64,000 bases of DNA, taken from the NCBI GenBank assembly GCA_016187385.1, contig JACPJU010000001.1, forward strand, positions 525,144 to 589,143, given 5' to 3'. The position numbers were made by a program, and so were the translations under genes. Numbering within the stretch: position 1 is the first letter of the stretch; every line of letters begins with the position of its first letter. Shown here in pieces: positions 49,615 to 57,028 of this stretch. The DNA comes from Candidatus Aenigmatarchaeota archaeon. Its GTDB lineage: Archaea > Aenigmatarchaeota > Aenigmatarchaeia > CG10238-14 > SCSR01. The notes under the pieces are model-generated. The model was not told the DNA's origin. It saw only the letters and a program-made list of their open reading frames with translations, and made no database searches.

Positions 49615-50469
49615 ATGGTTGAACTAACAGGAATGTTTGGACTGCTTTCTGTGGACCTAAACCAGCTTACACTACCAGCTATAATAGTTGGCGCCACGAT
49701 TGATTCCATAAACCCGTGTGCCATAGGTGTCCTCATTTTTCTGATTGCATACATGACAAAGATTTTCAAAAGCAGGAAAATGATGCTGGTCGGCGGGGGA
49801 TTGTACATAGGTACTGTTTACATCACATACTTCCTTGCGGGCATTGGTCTTCTGACTGCGATACAGAATGTCACAATAGCGTATTACTTTTACTGGCTGG
49901 CTGCTTTCATCGCTTTCAGCGCTGGCACGTTGGAAATAAAGGATTTTCTCTGGTATGGAAAAGGATTTTCACTGCAGTTGTTCCCAGGCGGCGCTGAAAG
50001 AATAACAATGTGGACCAAAAAACTCAAGAAGTTGGCGAAGAAATCACCGAAGATGGCTCTGCTTGCCACTGTACCTATAGGATTCGGAGCGGCCGCATTC
50101 GAACTTCCATGCACAGGACAAGTCTATCTTGCCATACTTGCCTTGATGAGGACAGTGGACATTTCACAGTGGCTGCCTTTGCTCCTGCTGTACAATTTCA
50201 TCTTTGTACTGCCTTTGATTATTATAACGGGATTGATGTTCCTCGGCATCTCGAGCCATAAAATGGAGAACTGGAGGAAAAAGAACAGGAGATACATGAG
50301 ACTCATAGTGGGATTGTTCTTGTATGGTCTGGGCAGTCTGATACTTTGGTACATTTACAATGAATTCACATACGGCGCTTTCATAAGGCCGCTGACTTTC
50401 CTGTTGTTTGCGTCGCAGGTGGCTGTCATAGGGTATGCCGCTTACAAAGGGTTGTTCGGAAAGAATTAG
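49615..50469 (+). CDS. CcdA/DsbD-like transmembrane thiol carrier
   Basis: A polytopic membrane protein with the CcdA marks 'DSINPCAIGVLIFLIAYM' and 'AAAFELPCTGQVYLAIL', the two Cys used to carry reducing power across the membrane. I chose ATG 49615 because GGTGAT, a good ribosome-binding site, lies 4 nt ahead; the track's 49603 start would put that site inside the gene. About six helices. Ends the VKOR-DsbA operon. Confidence 0.85.
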   Translation: MVELTGMFGLLSVDLNQLTLPAIIVGATIDSINPCAIGVLIFLIAYMTKIFKSRKMMLVGGGLYIGTVYITYFLAGIGLLTAIQNVTIAYYFYWLAAFIAFSAGTLEIKDFLWYGKGFSLQLFPGGAERITMWTKKLKKLAKKSPKMALLATVPIGFGAAAFELPCTGQVYLAILALMRTVDISQWLPLLLLYNFIFVLPLIIITGLMFLGISSHKMENWRKKNRRYMRLIVGLFLYGLGSLILWYIYNEFTYGAFIRPLTFLLFASQVAVIGYAAYKGLFGKN

Positions 50470-50550
50470 CCAAATTCCCCTCATATTCATTCGCAAAACT
50501 TTCTCACTTCGTTCGAGCCGCTATCGTGGGCGTATAACACTGATTAGTTT

Positions 50551-50588
50551 CAATTGTCGGCAGAAATATTATTAGGGGGTCGGCTCGG
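50551..50588 (+). repeat. Inverted repeat, left end of cassette 2
   Basis: CAATTGTCGGCAGAAATATT then GGGGGTCGGCTCGG. It pairs with the reverse complement of 51121-51166 (AGTTGTCGGACTATC...GGTGGTCGGCGAGG) and resembles the left end of cassette 1 (AATTGTCG...GGGCTCGGCTCG). It abuts the 3' end of the unknown gene 50592-51059. Confidence 0.55.
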
Positions 50589-50591
50589 AAA

Positions 50592-51059
50592 TTACTTAAT
50601 TTTCCCTATTACTCGTGCAAAATCACGTGGGCCTATTCTATAGGGTGTATCTCCTTCGAAGAAATGATGGGTACCTATTAAATGTGGCATTAAAAAACTA
50701 TACACCATACTTAAACCAGTTTTCGGGTCTTTGTATACCATCATACTATTATCTGATGGATAGTTGTCTCCCCATGGGCAACTTTGATTGAAACCACGAG
50801 TTTTGCCTAAAGATATACCCATTCCAAGTGTGGTAGCAATTCCTTTGTATGTTAATCCTAATTCGAGAAGTGTTTTTTTATCTCGTTCTATAACTTCTAC
50901 CAGAGATTCTCCACAACCGAGAAAACCATTAGAACTACCCATCTCAAAATCTACCTTTACATAATCTTTTCTTAATCTATTTTCTAGTTCTCTAATGTCT
51001 TCATTACTCATTTGTTCAACTAAATTAGGAAACCTTTTCACTTGATAATTTGCTGTCAT
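50592..51059 (-). CDS. Unknown single-gene cassette 2
   Basis: A 155-residue soluble protein of unknown family: helical, charged N-terminus ('NEDIRELENRLRKDYVKVDFEMGSS'), a Gly-rich middle ('YKGIATTLGMGISLGKTRGFNQSCPWGDNYPSD') and a beta-rich end ('MVYKDPKTGLSMVYSFLMPHLIGTHHFFEGD'). No similarity to cassette 1 is seen by eye, but both are minus-strand single genes set within similar inverted repeats. Confidence 0.5.
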   Translation of the reverse strand: MTANYQVKRFPNLVEQMSNEDIRELENRLRKDYVKVDFEMGSSNGFLGCGESLVEVIERDKKTLLELGLTYKGIATTLGMGISLGKTRGFNQSCPWGDNYPSDNSMMVYKDPKTGLSMVYSFLMPHLIGTHHFFEGDTPYRIGPRDFARVIGKIK

Positions 51060-51120
51060 ATCAGATAGCAGAATGTCAAACTTTATAAAGTTTTATATTT
51101 GTAACTACTAATAAATGACT

Positions 51121-51166
51121 GAATAACCTCGCCGACCACCATTTTTAACGATAGTCCGACAACTCT
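51121..51166 (-). repeat. Inverted repeat, right end of cassette 2
   Basis: On the minus strand AGTTGTCGGACTATC then AATGGTGGTCGGCGAGG; partner of 50551-50588, with outer TTGTCGG and inner GGTCGGC identical. It lies about 60 nt upstream of the cassette gene. The 228-nt gap to 51287 otherwise holds a possible stem-loop (51141-51200) and an operator. Confidence 0.55.
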
Positions 51167-51200
51167 GAATTTTTGCCTTCGGCATCGTTGCACTAAAAAT
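51141..51200. other. Possible stem-loop / small RNA
   Basis: ATTTTTAACGAT at 51141 can pair with ATCGTT and TAAAAAT near 51184-51200 across a 60-nt span, with an inner TGCC-TTC-GGCA hairpin. It may be an RNA structure or simply part of the cassette's right end. Confidence 0.25.
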
Positions 51201-51268
51201 CAACCCTTCCAAGTATTCTGGAGAAAACTTACTCTTTCCATTTGCAACCGAAAGCTATTTATACTCAT

Positions 51269-51294
51269 TGTATCTAAATAGATACATATGTATC
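51269..51294. promoter_or_regulatory. Operator of MNT/HEPN pair B (three GTATC half-sites)
   Basis: TGTATCTAAATAGATACA is an 18-bp palindrome just before the ATG at 51288. The overlapping GATACATATGTATC forms a second palindrome across the start codon. A TATA box (CTATTTATAC) lies just upstream. Probably bound by the winged helix of the first gene to repress itself. Confidence 0.6.
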
Positions 51295-51866
51295 AAAAAA
51301 GAAACAGAGAGCTTGAAGTACTGTCTTTATTCACCATCAACTATAAACGCGAGATTTATCTTCGAGAGATAAGCAAATTTTCCCGGATACCTTTGAAGAC
51401 AACGCAGAACACTCTCAAGTCATTGGAGAAAAGCAGAATAATAAAAAGCATGCAGCGCGGCAAGAACAAATATTTTTCACTGAATATGTCAAACATCCAA
51501 ACAAAGCTTTACTTGATCCAAGCAGAAATCTACAAGACAGGGATATTCTTGGAAAAGTACCCGCAATTTAAGACATTCCTAAAGGAAGTCACAGCGCCAA
51601 ATCCAATGATAGTTTTTGGCAGCTATGCAAAACTGACCGCCAATAAAAATTCCGACATAGATATATTGACCATATCAAAAAAGAAGCCAAAATTACCATT
51701 TCATCTGTTGCCAAATAAAATTCAGCTAATTAATCTTTCTGAGAACGATTTCATAGACTCTTTTAGAAAACAAGAGGCGCTTATGAAAGAAATTGAGGAA
51801 AACCATGTTGTCTTAAACAATCACTCATTTTACGTCAATGCATTGTGGAATCATTATGGAAGATGA
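51288..51866 (+). CDS. wHTH + minimal nucleotidyltransferase (antitoxin of pair B)
   Basis: A 192-residue protein: winged helix (about 1-60; 'LFTINYKREIYLREISKFSRIPLKTTQNTLKSLEKSRII'), then a nucleotidyltransferase domain ('MIVFGSYAKLTANKNSDIDILTIS'). Same layout as the pair A protein at 22399. It probably AMPylates its HEPN partner. Overlaps the HEPN gene by 11 nt; starts inside its own operator. Confidence 0.84.
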   Translation: MYQKRNRELEVLSLFTINYKREIYLREISKFSRIPLKTTQNTLKSLEKSRIIKSMQRGKNKYFSLNMSNIQTKLYLIQAEIYKTGIFLEKYPQFKTFLKEVTAPNPMIVFGSYAKLTANKNSDIDILTISKKKPKLPFHLLPNKIQLINLSENDFIDSFRKQEALMKEIEENHVVLNNHSFYVNALWNHYGR

Positions 51867-52338
51867 TAAAATAACAAAGAAGCTTAAATGGTGTTTTAAG
51901 ATAAAGGATGGTCTGCAGATAGTAGAACCAAATAACCGTTTATCAGAATCCTACCTTGAAGAAGCGAAATCCTCTTTAGCTAGGGCTGAAAAGAATTTTC
52001 AAGATGGCGATCTGCTATGGTCGACTATTGTCATTTACTATTCAGAATACTATGCTCTGTACTCATTCCTGCAAAGAATAGGTGCAAAATGTGAAAATCA
52101 TGCCTGTTCAATTCTGGCAGTGAAATTTCTTTTAGGAGAAGAAAAAACCAAAACTATCGACGAACACAAAGAAAAAAGAATTGACGCCCAGTACTATATG
52201 AGAGTTGGAAAGAAGGAGCAAGTTGAAAGGATGCTGCAAGAAGCTAAAGAATTCGTTTCTATTTTTGATGAAATGGTTTCAAACGTGAATGAAGAAGAGA
52301 TAAAATCTTATAGGGGGAAGCTGAAAGCGATTAAATGA
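51856..52338 (+). CDS. HEPN-domain protein (toxin of pair B)
   Basis: From ATG 51856 ('MEDDKITKKLKWCFKIKDGLQIVEPNNRLSESYLEEAKSS') the protein has 160 residues, all helical. 'GAKCENHACSILAVKFLL' and 'KEKRIDAQYYMR' mirror the pair A HEPN protein ('GIKCENHAGSIVLLKKLF', 'KEERIDKQYYVT'), so the two modules are paralogues. Predicted RNase toxin controlled by the MNT enzyme. Confidence 0.82.
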   Translation: MEDDKITKKLKWCFKIKDGLQIVEPNNRLSESYLEEAKSSLARAEKNFQDGDLLWSTIVIYYSEYYALYSFLQRIGAKCENHACSILAVKFLLGEEKTKTIDEHKEKRIDAQYYMRVGKKEQVERMLQEAKEFVSIFDEMVSNVNEEEIKSYRGKLKAIK

Positions 52339-52356
52339 AATTGATGTCGGAAACAT

Positions 52357-52455
52357 CTAGCAGAACTTGCAAATCTTCGGCTCGCCCTTCTGATGCTTCT
52401 TCAAGTCCTTCTTCTCGACCATCCTCCCGCATGAACCGCACTTGACTTTGGGCAT
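52357..52455 (-). CDS. Zinc-finger microprotein, 32 aa
   Basis: Too short for the track. The translation 'MPKVKCGSCGRMVEKKDLKKHQKGEPKICKFC*' has two CxxC pairs and a central His, a self-contained zinc knuckle. ATG at 52455 follows a TATA-like AATTAAAATATG on the minus strand. It ends 18 nt from the convergent HEPN stop. Function unknown. Confidence 0.7.
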   Translation of the reverse strand: MPKVKCGSCGRMVEKKDLKKHQKGEPKICKFC

Positions 52456-52523
52456 ATTTTAATTATGGTATTTCTTCCGCATAAAGATTTCAAATATAAG
52501 GAAGGAAACACAATTAATTAATA

Positions 52524-53009
52524 ATGAAACTCGAGCAGCGCATATGGGTACTTTTGAGACTGGGAATGGGTTGGATTCTCCTGTGGGGATTTCTTGACAA
52601 GTTATTTGGGTTAGGTTTTGCTACCGCACCGGATAAGGCATGGCTTGCCGGAGGTTCCCCGACTTTTGGATTTCTAAATTCTGCTGCTTATGGACCTTTC
52701 GCTACATTCTACCACAGCCTTGCTGGCAATGTTGCAGTAGACTGGTTGTTCATGCTTGGATTGCTCGGTATGGGAACCGCACTTATACTGGGAATTGGAG
52801 TGAGAATAGCTAGTTATGCGGGAACACTGTTGATGATTTTAATGTGGAGCTCCCTTTTACCGCCTAAAAACAATCCGTTCCTCGACGAGCACATCATCTA
52901 TGCGTTAGTTTTGTTGGGGTTGGCAACAATAAAAGCAGGCCAATGGTTTGGTTTTGGAAAGTGGTGGGCTAAAAGGAAATTAGTAAAACAGTATCCAATC
53001 TTAGAATAA
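52524..53009 (+). CDS. DoxX-family membrane protein
   Basis: A 161-residue four-helix DoxX/SURF4-like protein ('RLGMGWILLWGFLDKLFGLGF', 'GLLGMGTALILGIGVRIASYAGTLLMILMWSSLLPP'). Family members include a subunit of thiosulfate:quinone oxidoreductase and oxidative-stress complexes. It stands alone on the plus strand at the edge of the thiol/metal cluster. Upstream: ATTAATTAATAATG. Confidence 0.8.
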   Translation: MKLEQRIWVLLRLGMGWILLWGFLDKLFGLGFATAPDKAWLAGGSPTFGFLNSAAYGPFATFYHSLAGNVAVDWLFMLGLLGMGTALILGIGVRIASYAGTLLMILMWSSLLPPKNNPFLDEHIIYALVLLGLATIKAGQWFGFGKWWAKRKLVKQYPILE

Positions 53010-53012
53010 GTT

Positions 53013-53510
53013 TTAAAGAGGACAGTTAGCCAATTCACTTAATTTGTCTAGATCTTGAACTCCTGTATACTCGATATTGTTAATTACCCATGTCGGATAA
53101 GCCCTAATACCAGCTTCTACACATTCCTTGTTTGTAGGAGGCGCGCCTAGGGGACCGCATTCAACATAATTCACATACTCAATAGAACCGCCGAACAAAT
53201 CCTTTTGTGTTTTGCAGTGGGAACATTGGAACGACCCATAGAATACAGCTCCTTTGTCAGCCAAGCATTTCGCGAATTCATCGTAAACACCCGGTTCTGT
53301 AGCCCTGCCAGTTATGGAACTGATCGAAAAATATCCTGCAATGGCGACAATCAAAACAATCGATAGAATTGTAACTATCTTGCCAGTCGCCAATCTTCTT
53401 TTCGGTTCATGTGCTGCCACAGTCAGTCCGTGTATAGAATTGTTGTGCTGGCTCAGTGCCTCGCTGTTTTTGAATTTCTTCCCGCAAACACCGCAATATA
53501 GTTTCTCCAT
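53013..53510 (-). CDS. C2H2 zinc finger - membrane anchor - thioredoxin fold protein
   Basis: A 165-residue protein with three parts: a cytosolic C2H2 zinc finger (residues about 5-28; 'YCGVCGKKFKNSEALSQHNNSIH'), a transmembrane helix (about 43-65), and an outer thioredoxin domain with 'GSFQCSHCKTQKDLFGG' and 'RAYPTWVINN' (cis-Pro). It could link outer redox state to a cytosolic partner, which is inference; the zinc finger may just be a docking site. Confidence 0.75.
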   Translation of the reverse strand: MEKLYCGVCGKKFKNSEALSQHNNSIHGLTVAAHEPKRRLATGKIVTILSIVLIVAIAGYFSISSITGRATEPGVYDEFAKCLADKGAVFYGSFQCSHCKTQKDLFGGSIEYVNYVECGPLGAPPTNKECVEAGIRAYPTWVINNIEYTGVQDLDKLSELANCPL

Positions 53511-53555
53511 AATAAGTGCTTACCGTGAAAAGATAAAAGCGTTATTGTAGATGCA

Positions 53556-54047
53556 TCATCTCTTCTTGGTCGATTTTCTTGCAAGAGCAAAGATTAATGT
53601 GACAAAGAACAAAATCCATCCCAATATTCCGATCAAAAGAATAACACTATAGCCGGAATAATAAGCAGGATAATAATTTCCCATCATTCTCATCATCATG
53701 GGCATCATTCTAGTTCCCATCATGCCCTGAAAACCGTCGCATCCAAGCCAGTTCTTCCCCATGACAATGTGCATCTGTTTCAAGCTTTCAGAACCTTCAC
53801 CTCCCATCATGATATCCATTTGCTCGTGAAGTTTTGCGTCACCTACAATCTTGTCCATCGCAGAATCTCCGAGTTCTTCAAATTCATGGTCAGGAATTTT
53901 GATGCAATCTATATTAGTCGCTTGGCTGACGTTCTGACTTGACATCATACGGTCCATTATGCTGTCAACAGATTCTATTTCCGTGTGGGCATACGAAGGA
54001 CTAATCAGCACAATCAAACTCAACAAAGCTATTAGAAAACTCCTCAT
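53556..54047 (-). CDS. Secreted/membrane Met-rich protein (probable copper handling)
   Basis: From ATG 54047 the 163-residue protein has a signal peptide ('FLIALLSLIVLISPSYAH'), a soluble part with one Cys pair, a Met-rich stretch ('MMGTRMMPMMMRMMGNYYP') and a C-terminal transmembrane helix with a basic tail. Met-rich segments bind Cu(I) in copper proteins. It sits in the cluster with CopA. Confidence 0.65.
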   Translation of the reverse strand: MRSFLIALLSLIVLISPSYAHTEIESVDSIMDRMMSSQNVSQATNIDCIKIPDHEFEELGDSAMDKIVGDAKLHEQMDIMMGGEGSESLKQMHIVMGKNWLGCDGFQGMMGTRMMPMMMRMMGNYYPAYYSGYSVILLIGILGWILFFVTLIFALARKSTKKR

Positions 54048-54097
54048 GATTAACACATTCTTTTTATTATTTATAAAAGTCGTGGCATATACTGTCA

Positions 54098-54331
54098 TCA
54101 AACTCCCAAACATTCTGCGTATCTATCGGGATGATGTCCCATGTGTTCTTTCCAAGTCTCATTTGTATAACCTGCTGGTGTAGAACATTTGTCATCCAAT
54201 TCAGAAGATAATGCATTCCTATAACTCTCTCCATAATATTCCTGATACCATTGATAACCAAGAAATAAAGAAGTTACAATTAATAATCCAATTACAACAT
54301 CAAGAATTGAATTCAATCTGTTCCTTTTCAT
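54098..54331 (-). CDS. Small membrane-anchored protein with Cys/His motif
   Basis: A 77-residue protein: one helix ('ILDVVIGLLIVTSLFLGY') and an outer tail with 'CSTPAGYTNETWKEHMGHHPDRYAEC'. The spaced Cys with Met/His in between suggests binding of copper or mercury. It overlaps by 4 nt the MerC-like gene upstream. Confidence 0.6.
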   Translation of the reverse strand: MKRNRLNSILDVVIGLLIVTSLFLGYQWYQEYYGESYRNALSSELDDKCSTPAGYTNETWKEHMGHHPDRYAECLGV

Positions 54332-54735
54332 TTACCCCACTTGTCTTTTAGATACCAAACAACACTCGATATGGAAATTGTTCCACCCAATACCCAAAAT
54401 ACATATTGTGATAACAAGGTGAATGGAAAACCAATCACCAACAATCCGACATTGAACAAAATCATCTTTGTCGAAATACATTTGCCGAATTTAAGATACA
54501 GCAACAAGCTTACACCCAGAAATAATATACCCATGCTCCAGAACAGCAAATTATAATCTTCCAGGAACATTAATACATTGCTTGATACAATTATTCCAAA
54601 AACAGATAGGATGGCAACAACAGCTAGGCATACTGAATGGCAGACGTTGTGTGCCGATACTATGCTGCCTACTCCAGACACGCTTCCAAAAGCATTCGCC
54701 ATCTTACCTTTCAGAATTTTATTCTTCTTAGCCAT
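54328..54735 (-). CDS. Membrane protein, possible heavy-metal transporter
   Basis: A 135-residue protein with four helices. 'SAHNVCHSVCLAVVAILSVFGIIVSS' near the first helix gives C-x3-C, as seen in MerT/MerC-like mercury or copper uptake proteins. Overlaps the next small gene (ATGA). Functional assignment is weak. Confidence 0.5.
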   Translation of the reverse strand: MAKKNKILKGKMANAFGSVSGVGSIVSAHNVCHSVCLAVVAILSVFGIIVSSNVLMFLEDYNLLFWSMGILFLGVSLLLYLKFGKCISTKMILFNVGLLVIGFPFTLLSQYVFWVLGGTISISSVVWYLKDKWGK

Positions 54736-54795
54736 TTCTGCAGCACTCTTCTATAGATTTAATTATTCTTTCGACTATTCGTTTGAATCTGATTT

Positions 54796-55140
54796 TCATG
54801 AATAAACACCTAAAATTATCCAGTAAACAAATAAAGTTCCGAAAAGAATCACGAAAGGTTTCATAATGAGCAGTTTATTGTTTTTTGTTGAATCTGCCCT
54901 CCTTTCCAAGAAATACATGAAACCCACAATTGACTGACCCATTAGTATAGCTACTATGACCTGCGGAATTTCAAGTCCGGACAATTTTAGTATTATCAAT
55001 CCTGTCCATGTGGAGGCAACGGTTGCACAAATCGCACAAATCTTAAATCTGAAATTCCTTTTGATAAAATTACTCGTAATCAACCATGCGATATAAACTC
55101 CTATCATCGCTAACAATGTGTAATAAATCACATCAGCCAC
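54796..55140 (-). CDS. Membrane protein, unknown
   Basis: A 114-residue protein with four helices ('YYTLLAMIGVYIAWLITSNFI', 'ICAICATVASTWTGLIIL', 'PQVIVAILMGQSIVGFMYFL', 'PFVILFGTLFVYWIILGVY') and a C-x2-C at the second helix. Adjacent to gene 55141-55650 with no gap, hence co-transcribed. Confidence 0.5.
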   Translation of the reverse strand: MADVIYYTLLAMIGVYIAWLITSNFIKRNFRFKICAICATVASTWTGLIILKLSGLEIPQVIVAILMGQSIVGFMYFLERRADSTKNNKLLIMKPFVILFGTLFVYWIILGVYS

Positions 55141-55650
55141 TCACATCACCAAGAACAATATCGATGAACCTATCGCTAATGATAAAATAAGAATCAATAT
55201 AGGCTGATATGGAAAGTAATTTTTGTTTCTATTAATTTCTCTGAGCAATCTGTGAAGTCTGAATGATGTGAGCGAAGCAAGGATACCGATTAAAGTACCA
55301 AAAAGTATTCTATCCACGCCAAATATTTTGAACGGGTTATTGGGTCCTAACAAGCCGGCGAAATACAATGTGATTGTTGTAAGGACAAAAGACAGGAACA
55401 AAACTATACCCGATTGTAGTGGAATGTATTCCTTACCTTTGTTGCGTTTCATTAGTGAATTGTTAATCCACAAGCCGCTTGCAACTACCATACCACCAAC
55501 AAATACACCTACAATGGAGTCGTCAAGTCCGTACCATCTTGTTACAGCCACAGCGGCACCTGTAGCTGCCGTGCATAGAGGACAATGTGCAAATACTGTT
55601 GGAATCAAAAAAATAAAAGAAAAAAGAAAGGAAAGCAAAGAGATTTTCAT
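55141..55650 (-). CDS. Membrane protein with HCPLC motif
   Basis: A 169-residue protein: a signal peptide-like start ('LSFLFSFIFLIPTVFAHCPLCTAATGAAVAVTRW') placing CxxC just outside the first helix, then four or five helices. Such a CPLC at the outer face suggests thiol redox or metal binding. Unknown family to me. Confidence 0.55.
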   Translation of the reverse strand: MKISLLSFLFSFIFLIPTVFAHCPLCTAATGAAVAVTRWYGLDDSIVGVFVGGMVVASGLWINNSLMKRNKGKEYIPLQSGIVLFLSFVLTTITLYFAGLLGPNNPFKIFGVDRILFGTLIGILASLTSFRLHRLLREINRNKNYFPYQPILILILSLAIGSSILFLVM

Positions 55651-55653
55651 GTG

Positions 55654-55920
55654 TCACCTCTTGCTTACCAAGTAATTGTAGATGGCGACGAACAACCAAA
55701 CTGCTAATGCTGTATAGACTACTACTTCAATGAATCCTAGTATTAAGTAAGGAACTGTTGGTTGTAATCCGAAGACATGAAACATGGGTTTCCACAGCAA
55801 ATCTAATGTCTCGCTTGGAATCAGCAGGAAGACCGTTGCGCATATGATGTAAAGTATCGCCATCCATTTGGTTGTCGCCTTCACGACCAGCCATGTGTCG
55901 AATTTACTTTTAACCGCCAA
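55654..55920 (-). CDS. Small membrane protein, unknown
   Basis: An 88-residue protein with two helices ('WMAILYIICATVFLLIP', 'YLILGFIEVVVYTALAVWLFVAIYNYLV') separated by an amphipathic loop. Three nt separate it from the HCPLC gene downstream. Function unknown. Confidence 0.55.
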   Translation of the reverse strand: MAVKSKFDTWLVVKATTKWMAILYIICATVFLLIPSETLDLLWKPMFHVFGLQPTVPYLILGFIEVVVYTALAVWLFVAIYNYLVSKR

Positions 55921-55957
55921 ACATTCTCACCTCATTAATAACATGATTTTTTCTGGT

Positions 55958-56107
55958 TTAATGACAACTTTTACTTTTACTGCCTGTTCGATAGTCGCGT
56001 TTACATTCTCGGCAACAGAATTTTTTATCTTCCCATTCGTAGGTCTGATTCTCTGGTTTTAGATCCATTTTACATTGTGAGCATCTTGATTTGCCGAAGC
56101 CAAACAT
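55958..56107 (-). CDS. TRASH/zinc-ribbon microprotein, 49 aa
   Basis: Too short for the track. It reads 'CSQCKMDLKPENQTYEWEDKKFCCRECKRDY', a treble-clef zinc knuckle like TRASH or YHS metal-binding domains, followed by a basic tail. AGGTGATG ahead of ATG 56107 is a good ribosome-binding site, favouring this start over the one 6 nt earlier. Probably a copper or zinc carrier in the cluster. Confidence 0.7.
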   Translation of the reverse strand: MFGFGKSRCSQCKMDLKPENQTYEWEDKKFCCRECKRDYRTGSKSKSCH

Positions 56108-56119
56108 ATACATCACCTT

Positions 56120-56530
56120 TTAGTGCATCATGCCGCTAAAGTCCTGCGTTCTTGTCACTTTTGCGTTTCCAGACGAATCTAAAATCTCCACTGTCATTTT
56201 TTCTGGACCGAACATATGTATGCAAGGCTGTGCTGACATGTCATGGCGATAATGGAAATTCAATATACCGTATTCAGCGGTTTTTATACCGCCGTCACAC
56301 TCGGTAATGACATCACCCACACAATTCCTATCATACGCGCTTACACCTTCTATCTTTCCTGGAGCAACTTTCACGTTTGTTATTTTGCCTTCAAATACGT
56401 TTAGGTCATCTGGATAAACATAGCTGACATATCCTGTCTTGGGTGCGTACAAATTGTATCCTAAGTATGCAACCAGTGCAAGCAATCCCACTACAACACC
56501 AATACTTATGAGCCATTTCGTTTTTACCAA
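56120..56530 (-). CDS. Membrane-anchored outer-domain protein
   Basis: A 136-residue protein: one N-terminal helix ('WLISIGVVVGLLALVAYLGYNLY') and a beta-rich outer domain with three Cys and Met/His residues ('RHDMSAQPCIHMFGPEKM'). Possibly a metal-binding protein. Its promoter has a 14-bp palindrome (56576-56589) next to a TATA box (CTTATAAGC). Confidence 0.55.
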   Translation of the reverse strand: MVKTKWLISIGVVVGLLALVAYLGYNLYAPKTGYVSYVYPDDLNVFEGKITNVKVAPGKIEGVSAYDRNCVGDVITECDGGIKTAEYGILNFHYRHDMSAQPCIHMFGPEKMTVEILDSSGNAKVTRTQDFSGMMH

Positions 56531-56575
56531 TTCAATCGAGATTTAACTCCGAGAAACAGCTTATAAGAGTTAGGG

Positions 56576-56589
56576 TGAAACTAGTTTCA
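56576..56589. promoter_or_regulatory. Palindrome TGAAACTAGTTTCA upstream of the 56530 promoter
   Basis: A perfect 14-bp palindrome directly upstream of the TATA box of the minus-strand gene starting at 56530. The core GAAACTAGTTTC recurs at 57489-57500 over the start of the wHTH membrane regulator. Upstream of TATA is where archaeal activators bind. Confidence 0.5.
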
Positions 56590-56595
56590 TAGAAC

Positions 56596-57021
56596 CTAAT
56601 AACTCGGCCATGGATACGGAACTATTTCCTTTATGTCCTTGACAAGATATTTACCTTTTAAATTGGCCATAACAACCTTCACTGGAATTCCTGATTTGTT
56701 TGAGTTCTCCCATATTAACTGCTTGCATATTCCGCATGGATGACACAACCTTTCACCATTTGGATCTTCTTTACCAACGCAAACTATAGCCACTACTCTC
56801 GTGTCTTTATGAGAAGCAGCGTGTGACAAAGCTGCCTGTTCTGCATGCAATGTTAATGAAGCTGTATCAGAAGCGTAGTTGCTAGCAGTATAAATATTTC
56901 CTTTATCTGTCAAAACAGCCGAACCGTAGATGTATCTGGAATTAGAATCACCGCCATAAAAACTGTCTAATGCTCTTATGGCTTCTTTAACGAGAGTTTC
57001 ATAATCAATTTCTTGTTTCAT
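56596..57021 (-). CDS. cdd: Cytidine deaminase
   Basis: A 141-residue zinc deaminase: 'GSAVLTDKGNIYTASNYASDTASLTLHAEQAALSHAAS' (H-A-E) and 'CHPCGICKQLIWE' (PCxxC, zinc ligands). It makes uridine from cytidine in pyrimidine salvage. It is 7 nt after the regulator gene on the same strand, an odd member of a metal cluster. Confidence 0.93.
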   Translation of the reverse strand: MKQEIDYETLVKEAIRALDSFYGGDSNSRYIYGSAVLTDKGNIYTASNYASDTASLTLHAEQAALSHAASHKDTRVVAIVCVGKEDPNGERLCHPCGICKQLIWENSNKSGIPVKVVMANLKGKYLVKDIKEIVPYPWPSY

Positions 57022-57028
57022 TATCTCA

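Noticed and set aside
51060-52360. Duplicated host-gene end around MNT/HEPN pair B
   Set aside because: Searched by eye for copies of the CcdA-like and microprotein ends; none found.
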